Shown: in pieces, positions 8,380-17,372 of the stretch | How positions within the stretch are numbered: position 1 is the first letter of the stretch | How the letters are laid out: each line of letters starts with the position of its first letter | Assembly: GCA_964369975.1 (NCBI GenBank) | Contig: CAYJFZ010000007.1 | Span: 1 to 64,000, forward strand | Origin: RGIG3102 sp964369975 | GTDB lineage: Bacteria; Bacillota; Clostridia; Oscillospirales; Ruminococcaceae | Reading direction: 5' to 3' | Length of the DNA: 64,000 bases | Notes under the pieces: model-generated | Databases searched by the model: none | Seen by the model: only the letters and a program-made list of their open reading frames with translations | Told to the model about the DNA's origin: nothing | Made by a program: the position numbers and the translations under genes

Positions 8380-11300
8380 ATGAAAAAAACCACAAAACAA
8401 TTTTTAGCTATAGCAGTAACTCTTTTGATGGTATTTCAGCTTACTTATCAAAATTACGCTGTAAACGCTGGTGGTGATGCGAATTTGTCACAAGGGCAAG
8501 AAATGTTGCAACAAACGCCTGATGTACAAAGCACACCTCCACAGTCAACTGCACCTGATGAAAATCAAACGCAAAAGTCGGCTGAAAATCCAAATATAGG
8601 CGCAACTCCTGATGCAGGAACGACACCTGATACAAGTCCAAGTCCGGTAGTAAGTCCTACACCAGATACAAGTACAAGTCCGGCAGTAAGCCCTACACCT
8701 GACACAAGCACAAGTCCGGCAGTAAGTCCTACACCAGATACAAGTACAAGTCCGGCAGTAAGTCCTACACCTGACACAAGTACAAGCCCAGTAGTAAGCC
8801 CTACACCTGATACAAGTACAAGCCCGGTAGTAAGTCCTACACCTGATACAAGTACAAGCCCGGCAATAAGTCCTACTCCTGATACAAGCACAAGTCCGGA
8901 TGTGAGCACCTCTCCAATAATAAGCCCTATTCCACAACTTAAGAAAAGCACAAGGGCTATAGCAACGGATATAGTAATTCAATTTGATGCAGTATCGCCA
9001 AATGCGACAATAGATTATGCAAACTCAACTAAGTTTACAAGAATTAGCGATACAGTTGCGCAAATTACATTAGAAGAATACGATTCTGTACCAGCGCCAG
9101 CATTAATTGATACTCCAGATGATAATTTAGCCTTCACAGGGTGGTTTTTAGATTTAGATGGCAATGGGGTATTTGATTCAGAAACAGAAGATTTTTTAAC
9201 AGAATTAAATGGATATTTATCTCAATATGGCGATGGTTACATAGCGCTATCATCGTATAACGATAAAAGCTTCGTTGCGCTTTATGAAGAAGATGCGGAT
9301 AATAATGGCATCGCTGATTCACAAGAGATAACGATAACTTTTGATACAACGGATGCAAATATAGCGACAATTGATTATTTAGAATCAATCGGTTTTACAC
9401 AAGTTAGCCCTACAGTAGCTACTATAGTAGTTAGACATGGCACTATGGTAAAAGGACCAACTCTAATTGAAAATGCCGATTCAAGCAAGATTTTTACTGG
9501 TAGCTGGACCATAGAAGGTGAGGAAGCTATATATTCACCAGATAGAGATGGATATTTAGTTAACTATAGGGCTGAAAGAGCCTTTTATGCATACGAGAAT
9601 ACAACTTTTAAAGCAGTTTATACTGATGCAATTACAATCACTTATGATGCAACAGCGCCTAATGGTGAAATTGATTACACAGATAGCAAATCAAATCAAT
9701 TAACTTATGTAAGTGATAGTGTAGCTACATTAAAAGCAAGATTCGGTGATGATGTATATGCAATGGAAGTTATAGACAATCCTAATGATAATAAGTCCTT
9801 TGTTAACGCATGGTATATAGACTATGATGGCAATGGCGAATACAACTATAATGAAGATCAGCTTTTTGAAGTTAATTGGGATGGTAGATTAATAGATTTT
9901 GTTAGTGAAGACTATTATGAAGCTGATACTGATGTAACCTTTAAGGCATTGTTTACTGATGATGTATTTATTATTTTTGATGCAATTAACGACCAAACAA
10001 CTGCACTCGAAGGTGATAGAGGCACTATTGATATAGAAACTACAGAAAAGTATTCACCATATTTTGAAATGGTAGAAGGTAGCTTTAATAGTAAAGTTAA
10101 GTATTATGTTAGCTTAGATCTCTATGGCCCAGATACTCCTGCTGTTGTTGACTATCAGTATGATTTATTTGAATTTATAGGTAGATGGTATATTGATTCA
10201 AATAATAATGGCGTTTTTGATGCAGATACAGAAGTTAGCTTTAGAACAGGCGAAATGGGTGGATTAATCGTCTCAGGCGATGGAAGCTATACTTTCAAAA
10301 ATGGTGATGTATTAACAGCAATTTATGAAGAAAAAGAAGGCTTAACGATTAAATTTGATCCTCTTAATCCTTTAGGGACGATAGATTTAGAAAACTCAAA
10401 ATTAACAGATCCAAGGTTTGGTTTGCAAGATAGCTTAGCGCAAATTACTCTTTCAACAGAAGAAAGCATACCAGCGCCTACAGTAATAGATACCCCAAAT
10501 GATGATAAAGTATATACAGGTTCTTGGTTTATTGATACAGATGGTGATGGCATATTAGACGCTGGTGAAGAATCATATGCAGTTGATCCAAATACAGGAT
10601 TCTTAAATTTGCGTGAAGATTCACTTACAAACAATCAAGTTTTAAAAGCACATTATTTAGATGATTTGAATAATGATGGTATACCTGATGAAGCGGATGA
10701 GCATTCTTTTATTTTTAGATACTCATTAAAGGAACACTCTGAAGAAATAGATAATAGTTATGAGCCTATTGTAGATATTAATGACATAACTTCTAATTTA
10801 CCAAAAGATTTAGAAAGTGTTTTAAAATATGAAACAAGCAAAACTTTTGAAGATTTGTTAGATGGATATGATTATTTTACAGGCTGGAATGTTTATTATT
10901 TAGATTATAATGGTAATAAAGAATATATAAAAAATGCTTCAGGCGATACACTCTTTTCAAATGAAGAACTTAAAGCCTTAGAAGTAAGTGCAAAATATCC
11001 ACAAACAGAGCACTTAGATGAAACTGGGACAATTGGTATAAGTACGACTGTTTATGTAGAAGGAAATATAAGCCAATTTAACTTAGAATATTATTTCTAT
11101 GAAGAGTTCTTAAACTACCTGTTAGACTCAGGTGTGGATGTAGTTGAACCATTAGAGATACTTAAAGACTCAAGCGGCTTATACGCAGATATTTTATATA
11201 CTGACTTTGAGTTCATAGATCAAGTAGATTCAGTCTTAGCTAGTTTCTTTACAAAAGACTATAGCCAGATAGCTACAGAATTTGGAATTACAGAACAAGA

Positions 11301-13914
11301 AGCAAGAGAATTAACAGAAGATATAAAGAAGAATTACACTAAAGTAAATGGATATAAATTCTTTTATATAAATAATGAAGGCGATAAAGAATACCTTACT
11401 GATAGTGAGGGTGAAGTTGTAATTTTACCTAAAAATTCAGCATTAAAAGTATATGCTAAATATCCGCAGTTAGCAACGGCGGTAGGCGGGCCTTACTGGG
11501 ATGAAGTTGAGTATCAAGTATCGCAGTATACAGTTTATTTAGAAGCAGATTTTGAAGAATTAAAATATACTGTTACTATAGATAAAGATGGTAAGGATAC
11601 TCCTGGCGATGATGATGAAGATACAAAAATAGAAGTAAAACCAGATGAGACTATAGATAAGCAAACTGGAATTACTACACCAGGTAAAGGCGAGCCTGAC
11701 GGATACACAACTCTTCCTGGCGGCGAAGGTGATGAATTCAATTTCGATGACCCTGCAACTGAAGACGATGAGGGCACAAAAGTTGACAAAGATATTGAAG
11801 TTTATCCATACTGGCTACATAAGGTTGTCTTTGATAAGGATGGACAAGTTGACAGTGAAGGTAATATAAACAATGGCAGCGTAGATGTTAAAGACAATAT
11901 TTTAGATGGAACAGGAATAACAAAAACAGAAAAGGAAGCAAATATTATAATCCCAGATGGTAAAAAATTTATTGGCTGGGTAGATGAAGACGGTAATCCT
12001 TTTGCTTTTGATGACCCTGAAACTGCCGGCGTAAATGAAGGTACATTAGTAGAAAAAGATATGATCCTTTACCCTGCATTTAGCGATATAGAATTTACTA
12101 TCACAATAGATAAAGATGGTAAGGATACTCCTGGTGATGATGATGAAGATACAAAAGTAGTAGTAAAAGAAGGCGAAAGTGCTGATGAGCAAACAGATGT
12201 TACTACACCAGGTAAAGGCGAGCCAGATGGATACACAACTCTTCCGGACGGTAAAGGTGATGAATTCTACTTCGATGACCCTGATACTGATGAGGATGAG
12301 GGGACAAAGGTTGATAAAGATATTGAAGTTTACCCATACTGGTACTGGACAGTTATTTTTGAAGATTTAGATAAAGATGTAACTGATTCAACCACTTTAG
12401 GTAAAATAGAAAAAGTATTAGATTCACATACAATCAATAGGCTTGAAAATGATGAATTCTTATTAAATATTCCTGCTGGAGAAGTTTTCATAGCTTGGTC
12501 TACAAACAAAGATGATGATCCAAATGCACTTACTGACGCATGGAAGTTTGGCGAAGAAGGCACAAAGGTAACGGGCACACTTAACACTGCCGGCAAAAGA
12601 GAAATTGTACTTTACCCGATAACTCGTGAAGTAGTAGAGGGAGTAGAACATTTAGTTGAATTTGATTCAGATGCTGATGGCGATATAGAAACCGATGAAA
12701 GAAAAGAAAATGTAGCCGATGGTGCAACAGTTACAAAGCCGGATGATCCACAAAAAGGCACTCCTGATAAATGGGTAGATGAAAATGGAGATACTTTCTA
12801 TTTTGATGATCCTACCTCAACAGAAAATACAGGAACAAAAGTAACGAAACCAACGAAATTATACCCAGTTTACACTTGGGATATTACATTTAATGAGTAT
12901 GTAAGTAGTACAGCGGACCCTAAAGGAAAAACGAATACTGGCATTAAAGATATGACTGTCATTTATGTAGACAATACTGGTGGCACTCACCCAACTTTTG
13001 ATGGTGATGTAACTGTGGATAGAGATTTAATTATTCAAAATCCTACAAAGCCAGACTATACTTTTACTGGTTATATTGAAAGTGTAAATGGAGATGGTAC
13101 AACAGTTTTAACTGCTACTTGGAAAAAGGTATCAACTTCTACAGGAGGCGGAGGAACAAGCACAGAAACTTCTACTCCTACACCTTCACCAACTCCGACA
13201 GTATCATCTTCACCAAGCCCGACAGGTAGTCCACTACCAACTCAAACTCCACCATTAGAATCAACTACTGCACCACTATCAACTCAAACTCCACAACCAA
13301 CTCAAACTCCAGCACCTGGTGATATTATATTACCTGGCGGAGGAACTCCTCCTGATAAGGTTGAAGTAGGCGGTAATGAAGTAGGAGAAGATGATTATAC
13401 AGTAGATGAAAATGGCAAACTAACTCTTACACCAGAGTTTATACAAACTCTACCAGACGGTGAGCATGAAATAGTAATTGAAGTGCAAGGCGAAGTTTAC
13501 ACAACAAGTATAGTTGTTGAAAATGGAGTACCTTTATCAGCTTCACCTTTAATAAGACAGGCTTGGAGTTTATATGATTTAATTATGACAATTTTATCAG
13601 CATTATTGTTATTAATATTCATAGTAAATAAAGGCAAAAAAGAAGATGAGGAAGACGAAGAATATCAAGAAAGAAATAAAGAAGAAAATAAAGAAAACCA
13701 AAGAAAACGCTCAATAGCAATATTTATCTTAATGGTTAGTGCAATTTTTAATATTTTCTTATTATTCTACACTCAAGATTTCTCATTACCTATGGCTATC
13801 TTTGATAGATGGAGCGTAGCGTTTACAGTAGTTACATTATTTAGTGCTTTAACTATGTTATTGTTTAGAAAAAAACAAGAAGAAAAAGACGAAAATGATT
13901 ACTACCAAGCATAA
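8380..13914 (+). CDS. Very large repetitive cell-surface protein (InlB-type repeats, P/T/S linkers, three C-terminal membrane helices)
   Basis: This is an 1844-residue exported protein. A signal peptide (residues 1-30) precedes a linker with 12-residue SPTPDTSTSPAV-type repeats (about 84-175). At least five related modules follow, starting near residues 196, 317, 418, 529 and 656; each pairs an I-x-FDA beta strand with D-x-(D/N)-x-(D/N)G calcium-like loops. A divergent region covers 778-1060. About six InlB/Listeria-Bacteroides-like modules start near 1064, 1148, 1240, 1324, 1426 and 1502, with two almost identical copies containing TTPGKGEPDGYTTLP. A P/T/S linker spans about 1590-1648. A module reminiscent of X2-type Ig folds follows at 1649-1715. 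Three membrane helices (about 1727-1750, 1778-1800, 1814-1835) end the protein. No LPxTG motif is present, so anchoring is through membrane helices. Adhesion or glycan binding is a reasonable guess. Confidence 0.85.
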   Translation: MKKTTKQFLAIAVTLLMVFQLTYQNYAVNAGGDANLSQGQEMLQQTPDVQSTPPQSTAPDENQTQKSAENPNIGATPDAGTTPDTSPSPVVSPTPDTSTSPAVSPTPDTSTSPAVSPTPDTSTSPAVSPTPDTSTSPVVSPTPDTSTSPVVSPTPDTSTSPAISPTPDTSTSPDVSTSPIISPIPQLKKSTRAIATDIVIQFDAVSPNATIDYANSTKFTRISDTVAQITLEEYDSVPAPALIDTPDDNLAFTGWFLDLDGNGVFDSETEDFLTELNGYLSQYGDGYIALSSYNDKSFVALYEEDADNNGIADSQEITITFDTTDANIATIDYLESIGFTQVSPTVATIVVRHGTMVKGPTLIENADSSKIFTGSWTIEGEEAIYSPDRDGYLVNYRAERAFYAYENTTFKAVYTDAITITYDATAPNGEIDYTDSKSNQLTYVSDSVATLKARFGDDVYAMEVIDNPNDNKSFVNAWYIDYDGNGEYNYNEDQLFEVNWDGRLIDFVSEDYYEADTDVTFKALFTDDVFIIFDAINDQTTALEGDRGTIDIETTEKYSPYFEMVEGSFNSKVKYYVSLDLYGPDTPAVVDYQYDLFEFIGRWYIDSNNNGVFDADTEVSFRTGEMGGLIVSGDGSYTFKNGDVLTAIYEEKEGLTIKFDPLNPLGTIDLENSKLTDPRFGLQDSLAQITLSTEESIPAPTVIDTPNDDKVYTGSWFIDTDGDGILDAGEESYAVDPNTGFLNLREDSLTNNQVLKAHYLDDLNNDGIPDEADEHSFIFRYSLKEHSEEIDNSYEPIVDINDITSNLPKDLESVLKYETSKTFEDLLDGYDYFTGWNVYYLDYNGNKEYIKNASGDTLFSNEELKALEVSAKYPQTEHLDETGTIGISTTVYVEGNISQFNLEYYFYEEFLNYLLDSGVDVVEPLEILKDSSGLYADILYTDFEFIDQVDSVLASFFTKDYSQIATEFGITEQEARELTEDIKKNYTKVNGYKFFYINNEGDKEYLTDSEGEVVILPKNSALKVYAKYPQLATAVGGPYWDEVEYQVSQYTVYLEADFEELKYTVTIDKDGKDTPGDDDEDTKIEVKPDETIDKQTGITTPGKGEPDGYTTLPGGEGDEFNFDDPATEDDEGTKVDKDIEVYPYWLHKVVFDKDGQVDSEGNINNGSVDVKDNILDGTGITKTEKEANIIIPDGKKFIGWVDEDGNPFAFDDPETAGVNEGTLVEKDMILYPAFSDIEFTITIDKDGKDTPGDDDEDTKVVVKEGESADEQTDVTTPGKGEPDGYTTLPDGKGDEFYFDDPDTDEDEGTKVDKDIEVYPYWYWTVIFEDLDKDVTDSTTLGKIEKVLDSHTINRLENDEFLLNIPAGEVFIAWSTNKDDDPNALTDAWKFGEEGTKVTGTLNTAGKREIVLYPITREVVEGVEHLVEFDSDADGDIETDERKENVADGATVTKPDDPQKGTPDKWVDENGDTFYFDDPTSTENTGTKVTKPTKLYPVYTWDITFNEYVSSTADPKGKTNTGIKDMTVIYVDNTGGTHPTFDGDVTVDRDLIIQNPTKPDYTFTGYIESVNGDGTTVLTATWKKVSTSTGGGGTSTETSTPTPSPTPTVSSSPSPTGSPLPTQTPPLESTTAPLSTQTPQPTQTPAPGDIILPGGGTPPDKVEVGGNEVGEDDYTVDENGKLTLTPEFIQTLPDGEHEIVIEVQGEVYTTSIVVENGVPLSASPLIRQAWSLYDLIMTILSALLLLIFIVNKGKKEDEEDEEYQERNKEENKENQRKRSIAIFILMVSAIFNIFLLFYTQDFSLPMAIFDRWSVAFTVVTLFSALTMLLFRKKQEEKDENDYYQA
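8629..8904 (+). repeat. 36-bp in-frame tandem repeat array inside the surface-protein gene
   Basis: About seven to eight copies of a 36-bp unit encode the 12-residue consensus SPTPDTSTSPAV. Copies differ mostly at silent or A/V/I positions. Because the unit is a multiple of three, gain or loss of copies would change linker length without a frameshift. It should not be mistaken for a CRISPR array, since there are no spacers. Confidence 0.9.
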
Positions 13915-13925
13915 AAATTTAAAAG

Positions 13926-13958
13926 CACAGATGATTACTTAATCATCTGTGTTTTTTT
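13926..13958 (+). terminator. Strong terminator after the surface-protein gene
   Basis: CACAGATGATT (13926-13936) pairs with AATCATCTGTG (13941-13951) and is followed by a run of seven T. Confidence 0.9.
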
Positions 13959-14034
13959 AGTTTAATATATTATCACATTAAACTTTAAAAAATTTATTAT
14001 AAATTTAAATTTTTACTTTTAGTAGAGTTTCTGT

Positions 14035-14040
14035 TATAAT
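14035..14040 (+). promoter_or_regulatory. -10 element of a promoter for the next membrane-protein gene
   Basis: A perfect TATAAT lies 52 nt before the start at 14093. The -35 is poor (TTACTT at 14013-14018, 16-nt spacing). Confidence 0.45.
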
Positions 14041-14092
14041 TATTTAGAATAAAATTTTTAAAACTAATAAGATAGAGAATAGAGGAAAAATT

Positions 14093-14698
14093 ATGAGCGA
14101 AGCATTAAAAAAGTCGGTAAAGTATTTTATATTAGCAGAAATTCTAATTTATGCTTTGCCTTATATACTACCTAATAGTACAATAGTAGCGTTATTTACA
14201 GGGGCAATAACTAACCTTTTAATGGTTTTATTTTTTATAGGATTTAAAATTTTAAATGAAGAGTATAACTTAATAGAATTTAAAACAGGCCAAACATTAT
14301 CCTTATTAACAGCCCTACTACCTATAATTTTAGCACTTTGTTTAGGAGGGTATATATATTCGACAAACTTTGTCGGAGCGGGTATTTTAATAACCTTAGG
14401 AATAGGAGCATTAAATGTAGTTACTATCGTATTAAAAATGGGGATATTATTTTTCTTAGGTAAGGGTGTTGTATCTATTTTTCGTGAAAATAAAAAAGCA
14501 AGAAATATGTTTATTGCTATAATAATAAATATCTTTGTGCAAGCAGTTTATGTATTGTTTATTTTAATGTCTAGCCATATTTCGATAACAGCCATTAATA
14601 TTGGCTTTGGTATGATTTCAATAAATATATCAGTAGCTAACTTAACAAAAATTTACGCATATTATAATTTATATACCCTTGCAAATAAAGCTGAATAA
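14093..14698 (+). CDS. Six-helix membrane protein of unknown function
   Basis: This 201-residue hydrophobic protein has about six predicted membrane segments and short polar loops; I do not recognise its family. Helices can be seen near residues 9-27, 31-52, 66-85, 92-122, 138-160 and 165-185. A ribosome binding site (AGAGGAAAAATT) precedes the ATG. It lies between the giant surface-protein gene and a convergent MFS gene and has its own promoter and terminator, so it is probably monocistronic. No charged catalytic motif is visible inside the membrane segments. Confidence 0.65.
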   Translation: MSEALKKSVKYFILAEILIYALPYILPNSTIVALFTGAITNLLMVLFFIGFKILNEEYNLIEFKTGQTLSLLTALLPIILALCLGGYIYSTNFVGAGILITLGIGALNVVTIVLKMGILFFLGKGVVSIFRENKKARNMFIAIIINIFVQAVYVLFILMSSHISITAINIGFGMISINISVANLTKIYAYYNLYTLANKAE

Positions 14699-14710
14699 TA
14701 AATCATAATA

Positions 14711-14745
14711 AAAACTATGCTTTAATTTTAAAGCATAGTTTTTTT
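14711..14745 (+). terminator. Terminator sharing its stem with the inverted repeat at 7977
   Basis: AACTATGCTTTAA (14713-14725) and its complement (14728-14740) form a near loop-less stem followed by T7. The arms are identical to those at 7977-8016, with the arm order reversed. Confidence 0.8.
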
Positions 14746-14801
14746 AATTGTTATTATAATTTTCATTATAGATTTCAGCAAAATATTTTGTAAAAACAAC
14801 A

Positions 14802-14825
14802 AAAATCCCCTTATCAAGGGGGATT
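14802..14825 (-). terminator. Terminator of the MFS gene
   Basis: Read on the minus strand, AATCCCC and GGGGATT form the stem and TTTTTGTTGTTTTT follows. It lies 7 nt after the MFS stop codon. Confidence 0.8.
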
Positions 14826-14831
14826 AATTTA

Positions 14832-16028
14832 TTAAATATCTTCTTTTTCATTATACATAAAATGGTATACAAAAAATGCAATAAATATTAAAGTTACAGG
14901 AATAAACATTGCTATTTTGTGTTTTCCCATATCGCCTAAAGCGCCAACTACAGCATTTAAACCCATACTTCCTATCATTGAAAAAGCGCCTGTGATAGCC
15001 GTTGCAGTAGCAGAGAATTCTGGATATTCTTTACAAGCTAAGATTACATTTGCTGTAAATGTAGCCCCACTTAAAATACCAAAAATAAATATACCTACAA
15101 TCCATATTGTATAAGTATTTATAAGTAAAACGCCGGCTAACAAAATAGCTGTTAATAAACTTGCCCATTTAAGGTAAAAGGAAGCTGAGAATATTTTTGG
15201 AGAAAAACTACCTAATAGAATACGGCTAATTATCATACCAACAGAAGTAGAAGTCATTATTAAAGTAGTCGCTTCTACTGTATACAAGCTACTGTCATTT
15301 AAAGTTAAGTAAGTAGGAAGCCACAGCATAAAAAATGTAACACTTGAAAGTAAGAAGTTTCCTATACAAAGAGCGAAAAGATTTTTGTTTTTAAGCATTT
15401 CTTTATAAGGTATTACTATTTTTTCATTTTTCTCACTAAGACCAGCTTTTACCTTAGGCACTCCAGTTATCTTTAAAGCAACAATAAATAATATAGCGCC
15501 AAGGCCAATTACAATACCTAAAGAAAGATAGGAAAACTGCCAAGAATAAGTTTCTATACTCATAGCTGCGAATATAGGCCCTAAAAGACTACCTATTGCA
15601 AAAAGTGTGTGCAGAATAGATATGTACTTTGTTCTATCTTCTCCATATAAATCGGATATATAAGTAGTAGTTAAATTATTTACAAGTCCGCCAAACATTC
15701 CCATACAAACACGAAGCATCAATAAAATAATATATGTTGAGGCGGCAGTGCTAACTAAAAAAAGAGTTACACCATAGCAAAAAGCAGAAAAAGTTAGTAG
15801 CTTTCTTTTATCAAGTTTATCTGCTACAAACAGCATGAAGACCATGATGATAGTCTGGCTTGAGTCATTTATTATATTTAATGTAGACGCTTGCACTAAG
15901 CTTATGTTATAAAAGGACACAAGCTGTGGCATAATTGTTCCATACATGTTTACGGATATTGAGTAAGCACACATAAACACATAAGTGAAAATTGTCGCCG
16001 TTAGTAATTTATTTTTTGATTTTAACAT
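14832..16028 (-). CDS. Major facilitator superfamily transporter, substrate unknown
   Basis: This 398-residue protein has 12 membrane segments and the MFS loop motif between helices 2 and 3 (ADKLDKRKL), plus a second copy of the pattern in the C half. The N half contains YGTIMPQLVSFYNIS, and helix 5 has GSLLGPIFAAMSI. A central cytoplasmic loop rich in Lys/Glu separates two six-helix bundles. Length and motifs fit drug or metabolite exporters and sugar-phosphate-like permeases equally well, so I give no substrate. It has its own promoter (-10 at 16056-16061), ribosome binding site (AGAGGTAA) and terminator. It converges on the small membrane-protein gene. Confidence 0.88.
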   Translation of the reverse strand: MLKSKNKLLTATIFTYVFMCAYSISVNMYGTIMPQLVSFYNISLVQASTLNIINDSSQTIIMVFMLFVADKLDKRKLLTFSAFCYGVTLFLVSTAASTYIILLMLRVCMGMFGGLVNNLTTTYISDLYGEDRTKYISILHTLFAIGSLLGPIFAAMSIETYSWQFSYLSLGIVIGLGAILFIVALKITGVPKVKAGLSEKNEKIVIPYKEMLKNKNLFALCIGNFLLSSVTFFMLWLPTYLTLNDSSLYTVEATTLIMTSTSVGMIISRILLGSFSPKIFSASFYLKWASLLTAILLAGVLLINTYTIWIVGIFIFGILSGATFTANVILACKEYPEFSATATAITGAFSMIGSMGLNAVVGALGDMGKHKIAMFIPVTLIFIAFFVYHFMYNEKEDI

Positions 16029-16055
16029 TCATTTACCTCTATATTTTAATACTGT

Positions 16056-16083
16056 ATTATACTATATCACACTCTTAGTGCAA
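16056..16083 (-). promoter_or_regulatory. Promoter of the MFS gene
   Basis: On the minus strand the -35 is TTGCAC (16083-16078) and the -10 is TATAAT (16061-16056), with a 16-nt spacer. Confidence 0.6.
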
Positions 16084-16213
16084 ATACAATTAATTAAATG
16101 GAATTAGAAATTAAATAAAAAAGTAATTAAAAAATAAAACATAAAAAGCAAAAACAATTATTTTGTTTTTATTGTAATGAAAACAACTATAAAACTTTAT
16201 AATAAAAGCAAAT

Positions 16214-16226
16214 GTGATTTTATCAC
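16214..16226. promoter_or_regulatory. Inverted repeat upstream of yeiH
   Basis: GTGAT and ATCAC flank three T. It resembles a CRP/FNR-like half-site pair but is short. Confidence 0.35.
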
Positions 16227-16242
16227 TGTGAATTTTAAAGCA

Positions 16243-16260
16243 ATGTGATATATTTTACAT
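16243..16260. promoter_or_regulatory. Candidate Rex operator upstream of yeiH
   Basis: ATGTGATATATTTTACAT agrees at 14 of 18 positions with a TTGTGA-N6-TCACAA Rex-type palindrome. It lies 26 nt before the yeiH start, and a rex gene lies 1.7 kb downstream. This is a by-eye match only. Confidence 0.45.
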
Positions 16261-16285
16261 CTAATAAAAAACATAGGAGCTTTAA

Positions 16286-17326
16286 ATGAATATTATCATC
16301 CCACTAATCTTAAGTTTAATAATCACTTATCCCATTTTAGGTAAACAATTCTACAAAAAAGAAAATGTAAACGGTATAGTTTTATGTCTTGTTTTGGGTA
16401 TTATTGCTTATTTTTTAGGAGGTCTAATTCCAATTATAGGCGGTCCTGTTTTCGGTATTGTTATAGGTATAATGGTTTCTTTTTTACCGATTTCTAAATC
16501 CTTTAATGAAGGAGTTAAAATAACAGGTAAAAAGCTATTAGCGGCAGCTATAATTCTTTTAGGCTTTGAGATGAATTTTTTAAATGTTTTAGAAGTAGGC
16601 AGTCAGTCTTTATCAATAATGTTAATCACACTAACAGTTTGTTTTGTAACTACCTATATAGTGAGCAAAATATTAAAAATACCTACTAATACAAGCATAT
16701 TAGTAGGTGTAGGCACTTGTATATGCGGAGGTAGTGCAATAGCAGCTACAGCCCCTGTAATTAGAGCAGATGATGAAGAAATAGCAGCTTCTATTTCAAC
16801 TATATTTCTTTTTAACATCTTAGCAGCATTAATTTTCCCTGCAATAGGTAGGGCCTTAGCGATGACAGATGCACAGTTTGGTATATGGGCAGGAACAGCT
16901 ATAAATGATACATCCTCAGTAGTGGCAGCTTCTTATAGCTTTAGTGATGCGTCCGGAGAATTAGCTACTATTGTTAAATTAACAAGGACTTTACTAATCA
17001 TACCAATAGTTAGTATTTTAGCTGTGTATATGGCAAAAAAAGATAAGACTACTCAAAGTAATTTATCACTAATGAAAGTTTTTCCTTGGTTTATTTTAGG
17101 CTTCATTTTTGCAAGTGTTGTAAATACAATAGGTGTATTACCTACTCAAACTACAGCTTATATGGGCGATATAGGTAAGTTTTTTATAATTATAGCGATG
17201 AGTGCTATCGGTGTAAACACAGACCTTATAACCTTGTTAAAAAACAGCAAAAAACCTATTATCTTAGGCGCTATTGCTTGGTTTATGATTTCTATTACAA
17301 CTCTTTTTTTACAAGGAATAATATAA
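16286..17326 (+). CDS. yeiH: YeiH/UPF0324-family membrane exporter (putative sulfate/sulfonate exporter)
   Basis: This 346-residue protein has about ten membrane helices and the family core: VGTCICGGSAIAATAPVI, then ADDEEIAASIS, then GIWAGTAINDTSSVVAA. These glycine-rich segments with conserved D/N are diagnostic of the UPF0324/YeiH family. Some members are annotated as putative sulfate exporters and are linked to sulfonate or cysteine metabolism. A D-cysteine desulfhydrase is encoded 11 kb away, but that is too far to argue a link. The ribosome binding site is ATAGGAGC. A Rex-like palindrome in the promoter region suggests redox control. Confidence 0.85.
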   Translation: MNIIIPLILSLIITYPILGKQFYKKENVNGIVLCLVLGIIAYFLGGLIPIIGGPVFGIVIGIMVSFLPISKSFNEGVKITGKKLLAAAIILLGFEMNFLNVLEVGSQSLSIMLITLTVCFVTTYIVSKILKIPTNTSILVGVGTCICGGSAIAATAPVIRADDEEIAASISTIFLFNILAALIFPAIGRALAMTDAQFGIWAGTAINDTSSVVAASYSFSDASGELATIVKLTRTLLIIPIVSILAVYMAKKDKTTQSNLSLMKVFPWFILGFIFASVVNTIGVLPTQTTAYMGDIGKFFIIIAMSAIGVNTDLITLLKNSKKPIILGAIAWFMISITTLFLQGII

Positions 17327-17331
17327 TAAAT

Positions 17332-17365
17332 AAAAACCGATTTTCAAAAGAAAATCGGTTTTTTT
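17332..17365. terminator. Bidirectional terminator between yeiH and tdk
   Basis: ACCGATTTTC and GAAAATCGGT form a stem with A-rich and T-rich flanks on both sides. It therefore serves both converging genes. Confidence 0.9.
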
Positions 17366-17372
17366 ATTTATT

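Noticed and set aside
8629..8904. Regular repeats that could suggest a CRISPR array
   Set aside because: The units abut with no spacers and are in frame with a P/T/S linker of a secreted protein.
8545..8982. Two long minus-strand frames opposite the start of the surface-protein gene
   Set aside because: They are artefacts of the 36-bp coding repeat, which keeps other frames open. They have no start signals and only repetitive low-complexity products.
12179..12370. 63-codon plus-strand frame within the surface-protein gene
   Set aside because: It is out of frame with a convincing 1844-codon gene and has no independent start signal.
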